A stretch of 64,000 nucleotides of DNA. Origin: Gammaproteobacteria bacterium HGW-Gammaproteobacteria-13 (GTDB lineage Bacteria; Pseudomonadota; Gammaproteobacteria; Pseudomonadales; Pseudomonadaceae). Positions within the stretch are counted from its first letter, which is position 1. Each line of letters begins with the position of its first letter. Shown here in pieces: positions 46,150-53,203 of the stretch. The notes under the pieces are model-generated. The model was not told where the DNA came from, searched no databases, and was given only the letters and a program-made list of their open reading frames with translations. A program made the position numbers and the translations under genes. The DNA lies in assembly GCA_002840155.1 (NCBI GenBank), contig PGZH01000004.1, positions 186,001 to 250,000 of the forward strand, read 5' to 3'.

Positions 46150-46773
46150 ATGGCGCAACTGTTCTATCTGGCCGACCTGTTCGGCGTCGCGGTATTCGCC
46201 ATCACCGGCGCGCTAATGGCTGGGCGCAAGTCCATGGACCTGTTCGGCGTGCTGGTCATTGCCATCGTCACCGCGCTGGGCGGCGGCACGTTGCGTGACG
46301 TGATTCTGGACAACCATCCGGTCAGCTGGATTCGCAACGACCTGTATATCGTCGTGGCCTCGCTGGCGGCAGTCGGCACAGTGATTTGGGTGCGGCTGAC
46401 CCAGCCAATTCATGAGAAAGGCCTGCTATTGGCGGATGCCTTTGGCCTGGCGGTGTTTACCGTGATAGGCACCGAGGTCGCCATGCAACACAACGTGCCG
46501 CACAGCACGGCGGTAATCATGGGCGTGATGACCGGGGTTGCCGGCGGCGTGATGCGCGATGTGATCTGCAACGAGATCCCGCTGATCTTCCAGAAGGAGA
46601 TTTACGCCACCGCATGCATAGCCGGCGCAGTGGTTTTTATCGGCATGCGCGCGCTGGACACGCCACATTGGCTGGATACGGGCGTGGCCATGCTCACCGT
46701 GTTGCTGATTCGCCTGGCCGCTATTCGCTGGCATGTGGCATTGCCCAGTTTCCATTTGCTGGATCGTGACTGA
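46150..46773 (+). CDS. TRIC-type cation channel family (UPF0126/YadS) protein
   Basis: A 207-aa inner-membrane protein with seven predicted helices as two repeats of a three-helix unit plus one. The repeated motif GGGTLRDVILD / GGVMRDVICNEIP is the signature of this family; characterised bacterial TRIC channels conduct K+ and Na+. It starts 7 bases after the gor stop and is probably cotranscribed. It is the last chromosomal gene before the dif/prophage boundary. Confidence 0.88.
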   Translation: MAQLFYLADLFGVAVFAITGALMAGRKSMDLFGVLVIAIVTALGGGTLRDVILDNHPVSWIRNDLYIVVASLAAVGTVIWVRLTQPIHEKGLLLADAFGLAVFTVIGTEVAMQHNVPHSTAVIMGVMTGVAGGVMRDVICNEIPLIFQKEIYATACIAGAVVFIGMRALDTPHWLDTGVAMLTVLLIRLAAIRWHVALPSFHLLDRD

Positions 46774-46838
46774 ATAGAAGTGGGCGAAAGCCTTGCGGGG
46801 ATTGAATCCTGTAGTTAACCGCCATCTCCATATAGTTA

Positions 46839-46866
46839 ATTTAACATAATATACATTATACGAAGC
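46839..46866 (-). other. dif: dif-like XerCD site (chromosomal dif / left prophage attachment site)
   Basis: On the minus strand: arm GCTTCGTATAA, centre TGTATA, arm TTATGTTAAAT. The centre and XerD arm are identical to the dif consensus as I remember it, and the XerC arm is close. XerC cleavage would place the phage/chromosome junction at 46855/46856, the XerC arm lying on the phage side. It begins 66 bases after the TRIC gene stop. Confidence 0.85.
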
Positions 46867-46937
46867 CTATAGTCAGGAAAGCGCCAGAACTGCGCTGTAC
46901 TTTGCGATCTGCGCGATCTGGTATCAAGCAGTGGCTT

Positions 46938-48092
46938 TTAGTAAAAATCGCTCATATGCGTGAGTTGAATGCTGGAAGGCTCTGGCGGCGTCTGTACCGT
47001 CGCGCCTCGTCCCTCGGACGCCCCGGCACCAACGCCACCAGCCATAGGCATTTTATCAGGCTTGGCCGGATCAAAGGCCCCATGTTCGACATAGGCCATG
47101 CAGCCGTTAAACGAAATGTCGAGGCGCGTTCCCTGCTGAGAATTGCAGCGGCAACCATGGAGCTTGCCGGCCTTGTAGCCGATGGTCATTTTGAGGGTAT
47201 TCCGCTGAACCATGCTTTCGTCACTGGTGGACATGCAGAACGGCTTTGGGTAGCTGACTGGCTTGGTCAAATCGTCATAGATGGGCGCCGATGATGGAAC
47301 GTCTGGAATCCTGGGAATCCTCGAATCAATGTACTGCTCCGGGGTAAGCGGTAAAGCGTGGTCGCGCTGGATGATGCCAGTGGAGGCAAAGCCAGGCGCA
47401 GGCAAAGAAGACTCAGGCGACACGGTTTCAGCACCAGGGACGGTAGGCGCTATTCGATTTGTGTAAAAGCGATAACCCAAGCCACCGATGATGATTACGC
47501 ATGCAATCAGAACCAAAAGCGCACGTGGTGGCCTGAACTTAAAATGATGCGTTGCACCATCAGAAACGGACTTATAACAACCGAAATAAGTCTTATCGAT
47601 CAATAGCCTTGTGGATTCGCCATCTGAAAAATCGTTCTGTTTTTCCACAAGCATGTTCACGCGCTCGAAGCTCCAGCGCTTTATCACAGGGCCTTTGTGA
47701 CCTCGAACGTAGTGGATGTGAGAATTACAGAGCTTTCTGAAATGGGCATCAATCAAGCCGGGGTTTTGAGTGATGCAGTGAAGCTCGTGGCCCTGGTGAC
47801 GCATTGTCTCTAGAGAGCTGGCGTACTCAGGAACCTTAGAGCCTTGAGGGCGCAGCCTGAAAAAAGTCTGAGCCTCATCAATTAGAATGATGGCGTTCTG
47901 TGGAAGCTTGAACCACTCATGTGGATTATCAAACTCGATCCACTCAGCAGTTATAGCGGGGTGATCAGGCTTAAAGTCGCGGATATTGTGATAGTAAACA
48001 ACCCTGCCCTGCGCAGCCGCTAACTTATCGACCTCAATAATTGAGTTTAATGTTTTGCCGTTGCCCTGGAGGCCAGTTCTAAGAACAAACAT
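46938..48092 (-). CDS. zot: Zot-type phage assembly ATPase (pI)
   Basis: A 384-aa inner-membrane motor for filamentous phage extrusion. Walker A GLQGNGKT at residues 7-14 at the very N-terminus, Walker B IILIDEAQTFF near 68-78, a single membrane helix (residues ~198-218, ALLVLIACVIIIGG), and a periplasmic C-terminal part with four cysteines (FCMST, GCRC, NGCMAY). 'Zonula occludens toxin' is the family name; toxicity is not implied. Last gene of the phage operon, starting 9 bases after the minor coat gene. Confidence 0.92.
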   Translation of the reverse strand: MFVLRTGLQGNGKTLNSIIEVDKLAAAQGRVVYYHNIRDFKPDHPAITAEWIEFDNPHEWFKLPQNAIILIDEAQTFFRLRPQGSKVPEYASSLETMRHQGHELHCITQNPGLIDAHFRKLCNSHIHYVRGHKGPVIKRWSFERVNMLVEKQNDFSDGESTRLLIDKTYFGCYKSVSDGATHHFKFRPPRALLVLIACVIIIGGLGYRFYTNRIAPTVPGAETVSPESSLPAPGFASTGIIQRDHALPLTPEQYIDSRIPRIPDVPSSAPIYDDLTKPVSYPKPFCMSTSDESMVQRNTLKMTIGYKAGKLHGCRCNSQQGTRLDISFNGCMAYVEHGAFDPAKPDKMPMAGGVGAGASEGRGATVQTPPEPSSIQLTHMSDFY

Positions 48093-48101
48093 ATAGAACC
48101 C

Positions 48102-48407
48102 TTATTTAGATAATGAGCCAAGTTTAGAAATACTACCTGTGGCGCTATTAAGGCCAGAAAGCAAAGCGCGTGCAGTTATAGCAGCGAGAACTATGTTTAT
48201 TGCGACATCAACCTTCGCAAGCCCGAAGATCATTAGAATGTCCTGCGAAGCTGAGCCGAAAGAAGAAACAATAAAGTCTTTAACCTGGGCAAGCATAAGA
48301 TTGATGCCAACATAGCTGATAGTTCCAATACCAATAGCAGTGAGTATCTTTGCAGCTAAAGGGCCGACAATTGACGAGAGAAAAGAAAAAAGGGCTACAA
48401 ATGGCAT
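48102..48407 (-). CDS. DUF2523 minor coat protein (pVI-like)
   Basis: A 101-aa very hydrophobic protein with three membrane helices, start MPFVALFSFLSSIVGPLAAK (one base after the adsorption-protein stop, GGAGGT ahead). DUF2523 proteins lie between pIII and Zot in inoviruses and are the counterpart of pVI, which anchors pIII at the virion end. The longer frame overlapping the upstream gene is rejected. Confidence 0.85.
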   Translation of the reverse strand: MPFVALFSFLSSIVGPLAAKILTAIGIGTISYVGINLMLAQVKDFIVSSFGSASQDILMIFGLAKVDVAINIVLAAITARALLSGLNSATGSISKLGSLSK

Positions 48408-48408
48408 A

Positions 48409-49650
48409 TTAAGAACCTCCGAAGGCGCGACCGACGTAAACAGCAAAAAAGATAGAGGCGAGAGCGACAATTAATGGAGCTAAAGACGTAGCCATGTCGC
48501 ACTGAGGCTGCCAGGTAAGCGAGATAGAAACACCTGAGCGTAAAGAAGCGTTCTGTGGTGCAGGGCAATTAGAAGGCAACCAGCGGGCGGCAGTTGTTGC
48601 CTGAGTAAAGATGCCAGAAACATCAACGTCAGATGCGCCTAGTTGATATTCATCCTTTGATAACTCTGCATCAACTATGGGTTTTGCATCCTTGTATTCC
48701 CAGGAACAATGCTGTTTTTTATTCTGCGTAAGAATGGCGCACTGGATAGCATCACCCGTGCAAGCAAGAGGCTTGTCGCAATCAAGACCTATGACAGTAT
48801 TGCCAGGGCCAGGGCCACCATCACCACCGCCGCCAGTACCATCACCGCCGCCGTTATTGCCACCGTCACCACCACCACCATCATCACCGCCGCCATTATC
48901 GCCACCACCGCCGCCGCCTGGATTTGGGTTATCTGGGTCGTCTGGATCTTCTGGGTCTTCTGGGTCAGGAGGAGGCTGATTAGGCACACAGGTAGAGCCT
49001 GACCATGTGGCGTCAGGGCCGCAGTCTGGCGGAGGTGGTGGGTCTGTGGGGTCGGTAGGATCAGGCGGAGGTGGCTGATAGCCGCCAGCTGGAGTATCAC
49101 CAGTGGCGCATAAAAGGCCGGAAAAGGTGCCAAGACCTGAGCATTGGCCAGTGCCATCACCTAAAGGGCTAGGGCCGCAAGTGGAGCTAGAAGGAACTAG
49201 CTGGCAACCTTCAAGGCAGAGATTTTCAATGGGACCCATGCCATTTAGGTCAGGACGACCGAGACCCCAACCAGCTGTTTGACCGGCACGAGGCTCACAA
49301 GGCCCTTCAGGTGGCAAGTCGGGAATGCACTCGCCTTTAACAGAATCTAAAGTTGAATTAGCAGGACAAGTATCACCGTCACGGAGAATGATTGCCGTAT
49401 AGCTGCCAATCTGAGCAGATGAACCATAACAATTGTAATCAGCCCCATAAGACCTTACAGAGCAAGTAGAAAAGGAATATTTATAACCTGCTATAGGCTC
49501 GAACATAGAAAAAAACTGCTGACCAGCAGAAGAAGCACTGGACTGTGGAGTACAACCGGAAATAGTACATGTGAAAGTGTATATAGCAGAAAAAGAATGA
49601 GAAGAGAAAAAGGACAAAAAGCAAAAGGCAATCAATAGACTAAAGCGCAT
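48409..49650 (-). CDS. phage adsorption protein (pIII-like, TspB-related)
   Basis: A 413-aa exported protein: signal peptide residues 1-22; a cysteine-rich N-terminal domain (~23-190); a Pro/Asp stretch with DPTDPTDPPPPP (~190-212); a second Pro/Asp-rich segment; a long Gly/Asp linker such as GGGGGGDNGGGDDGGGG (~240-290); a C-terminal Cys-paired domain; and a membrane anchor (~390-410). This matches pIII, whose N-domains bind pilus and TolA through glycine linkers. Similarity to TspB proteins is confined to the linker and C-terminus. The receptor cannot be predicted. Confidence 0.85.
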   Translation of the reverse strand: MRFSLLIAFCFLSFFSSHSFSAIYTFTCTISGCTPQSSASSAGQQFFSMFEPIAGYKYSFSTCSVRSYGADYNCYGSSAQIGSYTAIILRDGDTCPANSTLDSVKGECIPDLPPEGPCEPRAGQTAGWGLGRPDLNGMGPIENLCLEGCQLVPSSSTCGPSPLGDGTGQCSGLGTFSGLLCATGDTPAGGYQPPPPDPTDPTDPPPPPDCGPDATWSGSTCVPNQPPPDPEDPEDPDDPDNPNPGGGGGGDNGGGDDGGGGDGGNNGGGDGTGGGGDGGPGPGNTVIGLDCDKPLACTGDAIQCAILTQNKKQHCSWEYKDAKPIVDAELSKDEYQLGASDVDVSGIFTQATTAARWLPSNCPAPQNASLRSGVSISLTWQPQCDMATSLAPLIVALASIFFAVYVGRAFGGS

Positions 49651-49652
49651 AA

Positions 49653-49724
49653 CTATATCCTGCCAAAAAATATTAGATAAATGATCAGTAAGGAAATACC
49701 GAGAACAAATGCCTCATAGTTCAT
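49653..49724 (-). CDS. 23-aa membrane peptide (small coat protein candidate)
   Basis: A micro-ORF found by reading the gap between the major coat gene and the adsorption gene. It begins MNYEAFVLG and ends FFGRI, with about 17 hydrophobic residues between. CAGGATTAAT precedes the ATG, and its stop is 2 bases before the next start. Size, single helix and position resemble the tip proteins pVII/pIX of Ff phages (32-33 aa), though it is shorter. No homology is claimed. Confidence 0.55.
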   Translation of the reverse strand: MNYEAFVLGISLLIIYLIFFGRI

Positions 49725-49739
49725 ATGTATTAATCCTGA

Positions 49740-49766
49740 TAAAGAAAACCCCGCCGAAGCGGGGTT
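49740..49766 (-). terminator. terminator after the major coat gene
   Basis: Stem AACCCCGC / GCGGGGTT then TTTTCTTT on the minus strand. Such an internal terminator keeps coat mRNA abundant relative to downstream genes, as in Ff phages. Confidence 0.9.
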
Positions 49767-49796
49767 GTTTGCTACGGCACTAAAACGCTTGCTGAG

Positions 49797-49991
49797 TTAC
49801 AGGGCGCGGCGGATGAACTTGAAAGCTGCGATAGCGATGATGATAACAAGCACCAGGCCGGCAACAGTCAAACCATCAGCCTTGGCATCACCAAGAGCGG
49901 TGGTTACTTCAGTTGGTACAGCGGCAAAGGCTTGGCCAGCGGAGAGAGCGAGGACAGAGGACAGGGAAGTAACGATGTTTTTATTACGCAT
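49797..49991 (-). CDS. major coat protein (pVIII-like)
   Basis: A 64-aa precursor with signal peptide MRNKNIVTSLSSVLALSAGQ...AFA, leaving a mature ~41-aa chain. The chain has an amphipathic N-terminus (AVPTEVTTALGDAKADG), a membrane helix (LTVAGLVLVIIIAIAAF) and a basic C-terminus KFIRRAL that faces the DNA. This is the textbook filamentous coat layout. GGAGTTTCACC precedes the start. Confidence 0.92.
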   Translation of the reverse strand: MRNKNIVTSLSSVLALSAGQAFAAVPTEVTTALGDAKADGLTVAGLVLVIIIAIAAFKFIRRAL

Positions 49992-50002
49992 GGTGAAACT
50001 CC

Positions 50003-50200
50003 TTATTTAAGTGCCTTCTTTAGCACAAGAAAACCGAAGGCAATCGCCAATAGTTCAAGACCATGATCTTTCAATATTGACGCGTCTTCGAGGGTTATCC
50101 CGGTCGGGATTTGGTCAGCCTGGATGGTGTGCAGAGTTCCAGGGCAACTTGGTACGCCACCAGAGAAAGTCCACTCAACATCACAGGCAATAACTTTCAT
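50003..50200 (-). CDS. small phage membrane protein (minor coat candidate)
   Basis: A 65-aa protein with two cysteines in an N-terminal CDVEWTFSGGVPSCPG segment and a C-terminal membrane helix (LELLAIAFGFLVLKKALK). It lies between the ssDNA-binding protein and the major coat protein, where other inoviruses encode small tip proteins. Function is inferred from position only. Confidence 0.65.
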   Translation of the reverse strand: MKVIACDVEWTFSGGVPSCPGTLHTIQADQIPTGITLEDASILKDHGLELLAIAFGFLVLKKALK

Positions 50201-50202
50201 GG

Positions 50203-50505
50203 TTAGCCGGCAGCCTGAAGTGACTTGCCAACAGCGAGCGGCTCAAGGCGAGGCGAGACCATGAAGGACTCAAATTTGCCGATGAAAAAAGAGTCCTCGC
50301 CGAGCTGGTATTTGCCAGCGGCATAAGCGGGCTGACCTTCCTGCAGGTGGACGCGGGTGCGCTGTGGATACGGCGCTTCACCGATGGTTACCCAGGCGTC
50401 TTGCTCGCGGATTTTCCAGGGCTTCTGCTGGGCACTAATGCCCGAGCGTTCGTGAATTTTGGTGTCGTGGATCTCGAAAACGATTTTGAGCGGACGGGTT
50501 TGCAT
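50203..50505 (-). CDS. phage ssDNA-binding protein (gene V-like)
   Basis: A 100-aa helix-destabilising protein that coats progeny ssDNA before packaging. The N-terminal KIVFEIHDTKIHERSGISAQ and the central YPQRTRVHLQEGQPAYAAGKY are characteristic of Pseudomonas/Xanthomonas phage G5P relatives. The ATG at 50505, with AGAGGTGG five bases ahead, is preferred to an in-frame GTG three codons upstream. Stop is 2 bases before the next gene. Confidence 0.88.
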   Translation of the reverse strand: MQTRPLKIVFEIHDTKIHERSGISAQQKPWKIREQDAWVTIGEAPYPQRTRVHLQEGQPAYAAGKYQLGEDSFFIGKFESFMVSPRLEPLAVGKSLQAAG

Positions 50506-50537
50506 GGTTACCACCTCTGAGTTTGGCCAGATGGCCG

Positions 50538-50792
50538 TTAGTAGCCGAACAGGTCGCAGTAGCAGGGAGCGGAAAGCTCCTTTAGCTGGGCTTTGAGCTG
50601 GTCGGTTTCGTACCGGTCGAACCGGAATTTTTTGTATTCTGAGTCGCGAATGGCGGCAGCTTCAGCAAGGGCTTTGTCTGTAGTTTCGCGCAGATGAACG
50701 TTGAGAAAAGAGCCGCGGACTTGCTGCTGGAAAGCCAAGTTCCGGCGCTGGCCAGCGCTAAGTTGAACGCCCTGAAAGCTGACGGTACGCAT
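50538..50792 (-). CDS. phage protein of unknown function (84 aa)
   Basis: Starts MRTVSFQGVQLSAGQRRNLA, with GGGAG eight bases upstream, and its ATG overlaps the stop of the 28-aa gene (TGATG). It is mostly helical and charged, with two cysteines near the C-terminus (APCYCDLFGY). No family recognised. The 43-codon upstream extension of the frame is in the wrong register for the genes there and is rejected. Confidence 0.7.
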   Translation of the reverse strand: MRTVSFQGVQLSAGQRRNLAFQQQVRGSFLNVHLRETTDKALAEAAAIRDSEYKKFRFDRYETDQLKAQLKELSAPCYCDLFGY

Positions 50793-50878
50793 CACTTGGG
50801 CTCCCGTTTTGCGTAGAGGCAGATAGCAATGATGGGGGCGCAAACGAAGGCAAGAAGAACCGAGTCTAAAAAGCTCAT
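50792..50878 (-). CDS. 28-aa membrane peptide (micro-ORF)
   Basis: Read directly from the sequence: MSFLDSVLLAFVCAPII then AICLYAKREPK, one hydrophobic helix with a basic tail. Its start overlaps the previous stop (ATGA), and its stop overlaps the next start by one base, so it is tightly coupled on both sides. Length and topology resemble pVII/pIX tip proteins. Confidence 0.65.
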   Translation of the reverse strand: MSFLDSVLLAFVCAPIIAICLYAKREPK

Positions 50879-51063
50879 GCAGCCACCTCAGGAAGTGGAA
50901 GGACCAGGAAGTCGCAGGCATCGACGGTGCAGTCAGGGCAGACGGCGAAATGGGGGGCTTTGGTGTGGTCGCAGATGACGCCAGCAGCGGCCGGAACGCC
51001 GCCGAGAATCTGGCCCATATCGTCGCCGCAGCAGTCGCAGAGAACGCGGTCGAGTTCGATCAT
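50875..51063 (-). CDS. Cys-rich phage protein, likely zinc-binding
   Basis: A 62-aa protein with seven cysteines arranged CDCC ... C ... CPDC ... C plus a His, suggesting one or two metal sites (zinc-ribbon-like). Its ATG follows the replication gene stop immediately (TAAATG). Small Cys-rich proteins of this sort occur next to the replication gene in some Pseudomonas inoviruses; function is unknown. Confidence 0.7.
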   Translation of the reverse strand: MIELDRVLCDCCGDDMGQILGGVPAAAGVICDHTKAPHFAVCPDCTVDACDFLVLPLPEVAA

Positions 51064-52236
51064 TTAGGCCACCAGTCGCAGGTGGCGAGGCGCTACCGGG
51101 TGGCGGTAGAACGAAGGCAGCATGAGCACGTCACTGGTGACGATTTCTTCACAGCGACGGACAGTCACAGCGCTGTGGCGAGTGATGTCGTAGGGCATGC
51201 GAATGTTCAAGCCGATGCGGCCGAGACGGGCGGCGTATTGCTTCATTTGCGACTTGTTGAAGTCGAAGTGAATACCAGGGCAATTCATCCACTGGAGTGC
51301 AATGTTTGCGGTCGCATTAGCGGCCTGCCGACTGGCAACAACGCCCTTCTCAATCAGTTGATCTGCAATCGTGCTGTAGTCCATCGCCGTCACCTCTAAC
51401 TTTTCATCAATCGCCAAAAACTTGCTGTGTATCCCCTGAAAAGACTGCTCATCGAACAGGCCCCACCATTCCAGGCGTTCGCGCTGTAAAAACTCTGATT
51501 TCAATTCCTGCTCCATGCGGACAACGCCCTGGTCGTCGCAGAAGTTGGCAAGTTGCTGGAGGTAGCGGAACTCGGAGGACTCTTCGCCGAAATTGCGCTT
51601 GCACTTGGGGAACAGGAATTTGCGGATGGCCTGGGCTTTGCCATATGCCTTCTCGTAGTGGTCACGGGCCTTCCAATCGACCGTCCAGCCGTCCTCGTAG
51701 AGGTGGCCGTTTTTGTAGCCGTAACGCTGGGTGCTAAGAGCCCGGATATAGGCCCTGTCGTTGCCCTTCCCCACCGTCCGGTTTGTAGTCAGATCGAGCC
51801 GGCGAATACGTGCACCGTTGCCGACTAAGCTGGACTTGGAGCCCTCCTCCGTTTGCCGCATGCCCCAGGACGTGCACTTGGTAAACCGAGGCAAACGCCA
51901 GAAACCGTACTGGTCTGAATATTCGGTGACGATCTCGTTGTAGACCGCAATGCATTCGTCAAGGGAGCGGAACCCGTCGAGGTTATCGAGGCGATTAACA
52001 GCACTAGGATTCCCCTTAACGGTCAGCTTGTTGCCGTCGACTCGAATCTGAATAACGGTCGAATAGCTACCCTCGTGCTTCCAGCCTGGGCAGGTGTCTC
52101 GAAGCTGCTGGCCGGTGCGTCGGTCGTAGTAGCAAATCCCGGTGTCGGAGACCTTCGGAAGAACGAACGGAAAGACCTGCTCTACCGTGAGGTAGTCATA
52201 AAACATTCGCGTCTGAAGGCTGTCGGATTCGGTCAT
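51064..52236 (-). CDS. phage replication initiation protein (gene II/CRI family)
   Basis: A ~390-aa rolling-circle initiator that nicks the plus-strand origin. It is recognised by the N-terminal MFYDYLTVEQVFPFVLPKVS, then RLDLTTNRTVGKGNDRAYIR, a WTVDWKARDHYEKAYGKAQ region and a C-terminal helical domain. The start is uncertain: the frame is open to 52314 but that stretch contains operator-like repeats. MTESDSLQTR (52236) or MFYDYL (52206) are more likely, neither with a strong ribosome site. Transcribed divergently from the RHH repressor candidate. Confidence 0.82.
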   Translation of the reverse strand: MTESDSLQTRMFYDYLTVEQVFPFVLPKVSDTGICYYDRRTGQQLRDTCPGWKHEGSYSTVIQIRVDGNKLTVKGNPSAVNRLDNLDGFRSLDECIAVYNEIVTEYSDQYGFWRLPRFTKCTSWGMRQTEEGSKSSLVGNGARIRRLDLTTNRTVGKGNDRAYIRALSTQRYGYKNGHLYEDGWTVDWKARDHYEKAYGKAQAIRKFLFPKCKRNFGEESSEFRYLQQLANFCDDQGVVRMEQELKSEFLQRERLEWWGLFDEQSFQGIHSKFLAIDEKLEVTAMDYSTIADQLIEKGVVASRQAANATANIALQWMNCPGIHFDFNKSQMKQYAARLGRIGLNIRMPYDITRHSAVTVRRCEEIVTSDVLMLPSFYRHPVAPRHLRLVA

Positions 52237-52242
52237 TGGATG

Positions 52243-52318
52243 CATGCACACACATAACATTTGCGCAGAATGTAGACGTGCACATGCACACACGTCAACA
52301 CTTATAACGTGCACACAT
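52243..52318. promoter_or_regulatory. putative operator cluster between replication gene and repressor
   Basis: CATGCACACACATAACA (52243) is repeated 40 bases on as CATGCACACACGTCAACA (52283). ACGTGCACA occurs at 52276 and 52308 (32 bases apart). GACGTG...CACGTC is an inverted pair around GTGCACATGCAC. The spacing is near whole helical turns, fitting cooperative binding by a small dimeric repressor. Confidence 0.65.
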
Positions 52319-52354
52319 GAATATACGCAGAGGTGCTAATCAGTGAGAGACCAG

Positions 52355-52549
52355 ATGCCAACAAATATCCGACTGTCCCAGGGCGAGCAGGAAGCCTTGA
52401 GAAAGAAAGCGATAGAGATCAACAAAGAGCTTGTGAAGCGCGGAATGCAGCCGCTGAAGGACTCAGAGCTGGTACATGCATTCCTAGAAAAAGCGATAGG
52501 CAGCCTGGAGCTTTCAGCAACAGGCGCAGTCGTTTTACACGCCGAGTAA
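52355..52549 (+). CDS. small RHH-like repressor candidate of the phage
   Basis: A 64-aa basic protein, MPTNIRLSQGEQEALRKKAI onward, with the beta-strand/helix/helix profile of ribbon-helix-helix regulators. It is the only main prophage gene on the plus strand and is divergent from the replication initiator, the position of phage immunity repressors (RstR, Pf repressor). The ATG has GAGAG seven bases upstream; an in-frame GTG four codons earlier (52343) is possible. Confidence 0.72.
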   Translation: MPTNIRLSQGEQEALRKKAIEINKELVKRGMQPLKDSELVHAFLEKAIGSLELSATGAVVLHAE

Positions 52550-52897
52550 AAAAGCGCGGTGAGTATGGAAGTCCATACCAAATTGGGGGTGTTACAGCAC
52601 CCCACCCGTTCGCCGCCGATCCAGGCAAAGAGAAAGCATGGCTTCGCCACTCACCGCTGCGCGCTGATCGCAAATGTGCGGGTGTACCGCACGCGGGTGA
52701 TGGATTGCCACGGAAAGCAAACGCGGGTTGGACAGTGATGAGTGGTGCGGTGCTGTCCGGTACTGCTAGCAGTCAGCGAGATCCTAGGCGAGATCCTGCA
52801 GGAAGTTTGCTAGCAGTATTCAACCTGGTGCACCAGCTGCAGAACGAAATTTGCTAGCAGTATTCAACCTGGTGCACCAGCTGCAGAACGAAAAGTG
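52550..52897. other. phage intergenic region with origin-like hairpins
   Basis: 348 bases without a supported gene. Contains GTATGGA-ag-TCCATAC (52563-52578), the hairpin GGGGTG-ttacag-CACCCC (52586-52603), and, to the right, the TGCTAGCA repeats. Hairpins beside the replication gene are typical of filamentous-phage plus- and minus-strand origins; the nick site is not identified. Confidence 0.55.
52806..52893. repeat. perfect 44-bp tandem duplication
   Basis: Two identical 44-bp units (52806-52849, 52850-52893), each starting TTTGCTAGCAG and containing CTGGTGCACCAGCTGCAG. The second ends four bases before the stop of the 101-aa RHH gene. Confidence 0.95.
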
Positions 52898-53203
52898 CTA
52901 ACGAACGTAACCAGGGCGAAGCGGGTTTGTTGACTGGCTTTCGCGAGCAAAGAACAAATCACCCTGGGCGCAAGCCTCAACCAGGAGCGCGGCCGAGTCG
53001 CGAGCCTGATCTAAAACCTGCTGTTGCCGGGCAACGATGTTGCGAAGGCGCGCTATCTCATCCCTCTGCTCAGCTACGCGCTCACGAAGATGAAGCATCT
53101 GCTGAATACCTGCAATAAAGGCTTGGCTGCCAGTGCCTTTGCCAGTTGCAAACTTTGCTTCGTTGACCAGGCCGTGGGGAATGTCGCGAATAGTCAGCAT
53201 CAT
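52898..53203 (-). CDS. RHH/coiled-coil DNA-binding protein candidate (101 aa)
   Basis: N-terminal MMLTIRDIPHGLVNEAKFA then SQAFIAGIQQML fits a ribbon-helix-helix domain (strand plus two helices). Residues ~40-70 (LRERVAEQRDEIARLRNIVA) form a heptad-rich coiled coil. AAAGGA lies eight bases before the start, and a TGCTAGCA box abuts it, so autoregulation is plausible. It is flanked on both sides by TGCTAGCA sites, as are DNA-binding partition or copy-control proteins. No toxin gene is adjacent. Confidence 0.7.
   Translation of the reverse strand: MMLTIRDIPHGLVNEAKFATGKGTGSQAFIAGIQQMLHLRERVAEQRDEIARLRNIVARQQQVLDQARDSAALLVEACAQGDLFFARESQSTNPLRPGYVR

Noticed and set aside
48677..49002. Plus-strand proline- or threonine-rich frames opposite the adsorption gene
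   Set aside because: Reverse reading of the Gly/Asp linker; low complexity only.
52237..52314. N-terminal 26 codons of the longest replication-protein frame
   Set aside because: The stretch consists of operator-like GTGCACA repeats with no ribosome site and yields an unusual Cys/His-rich leader.
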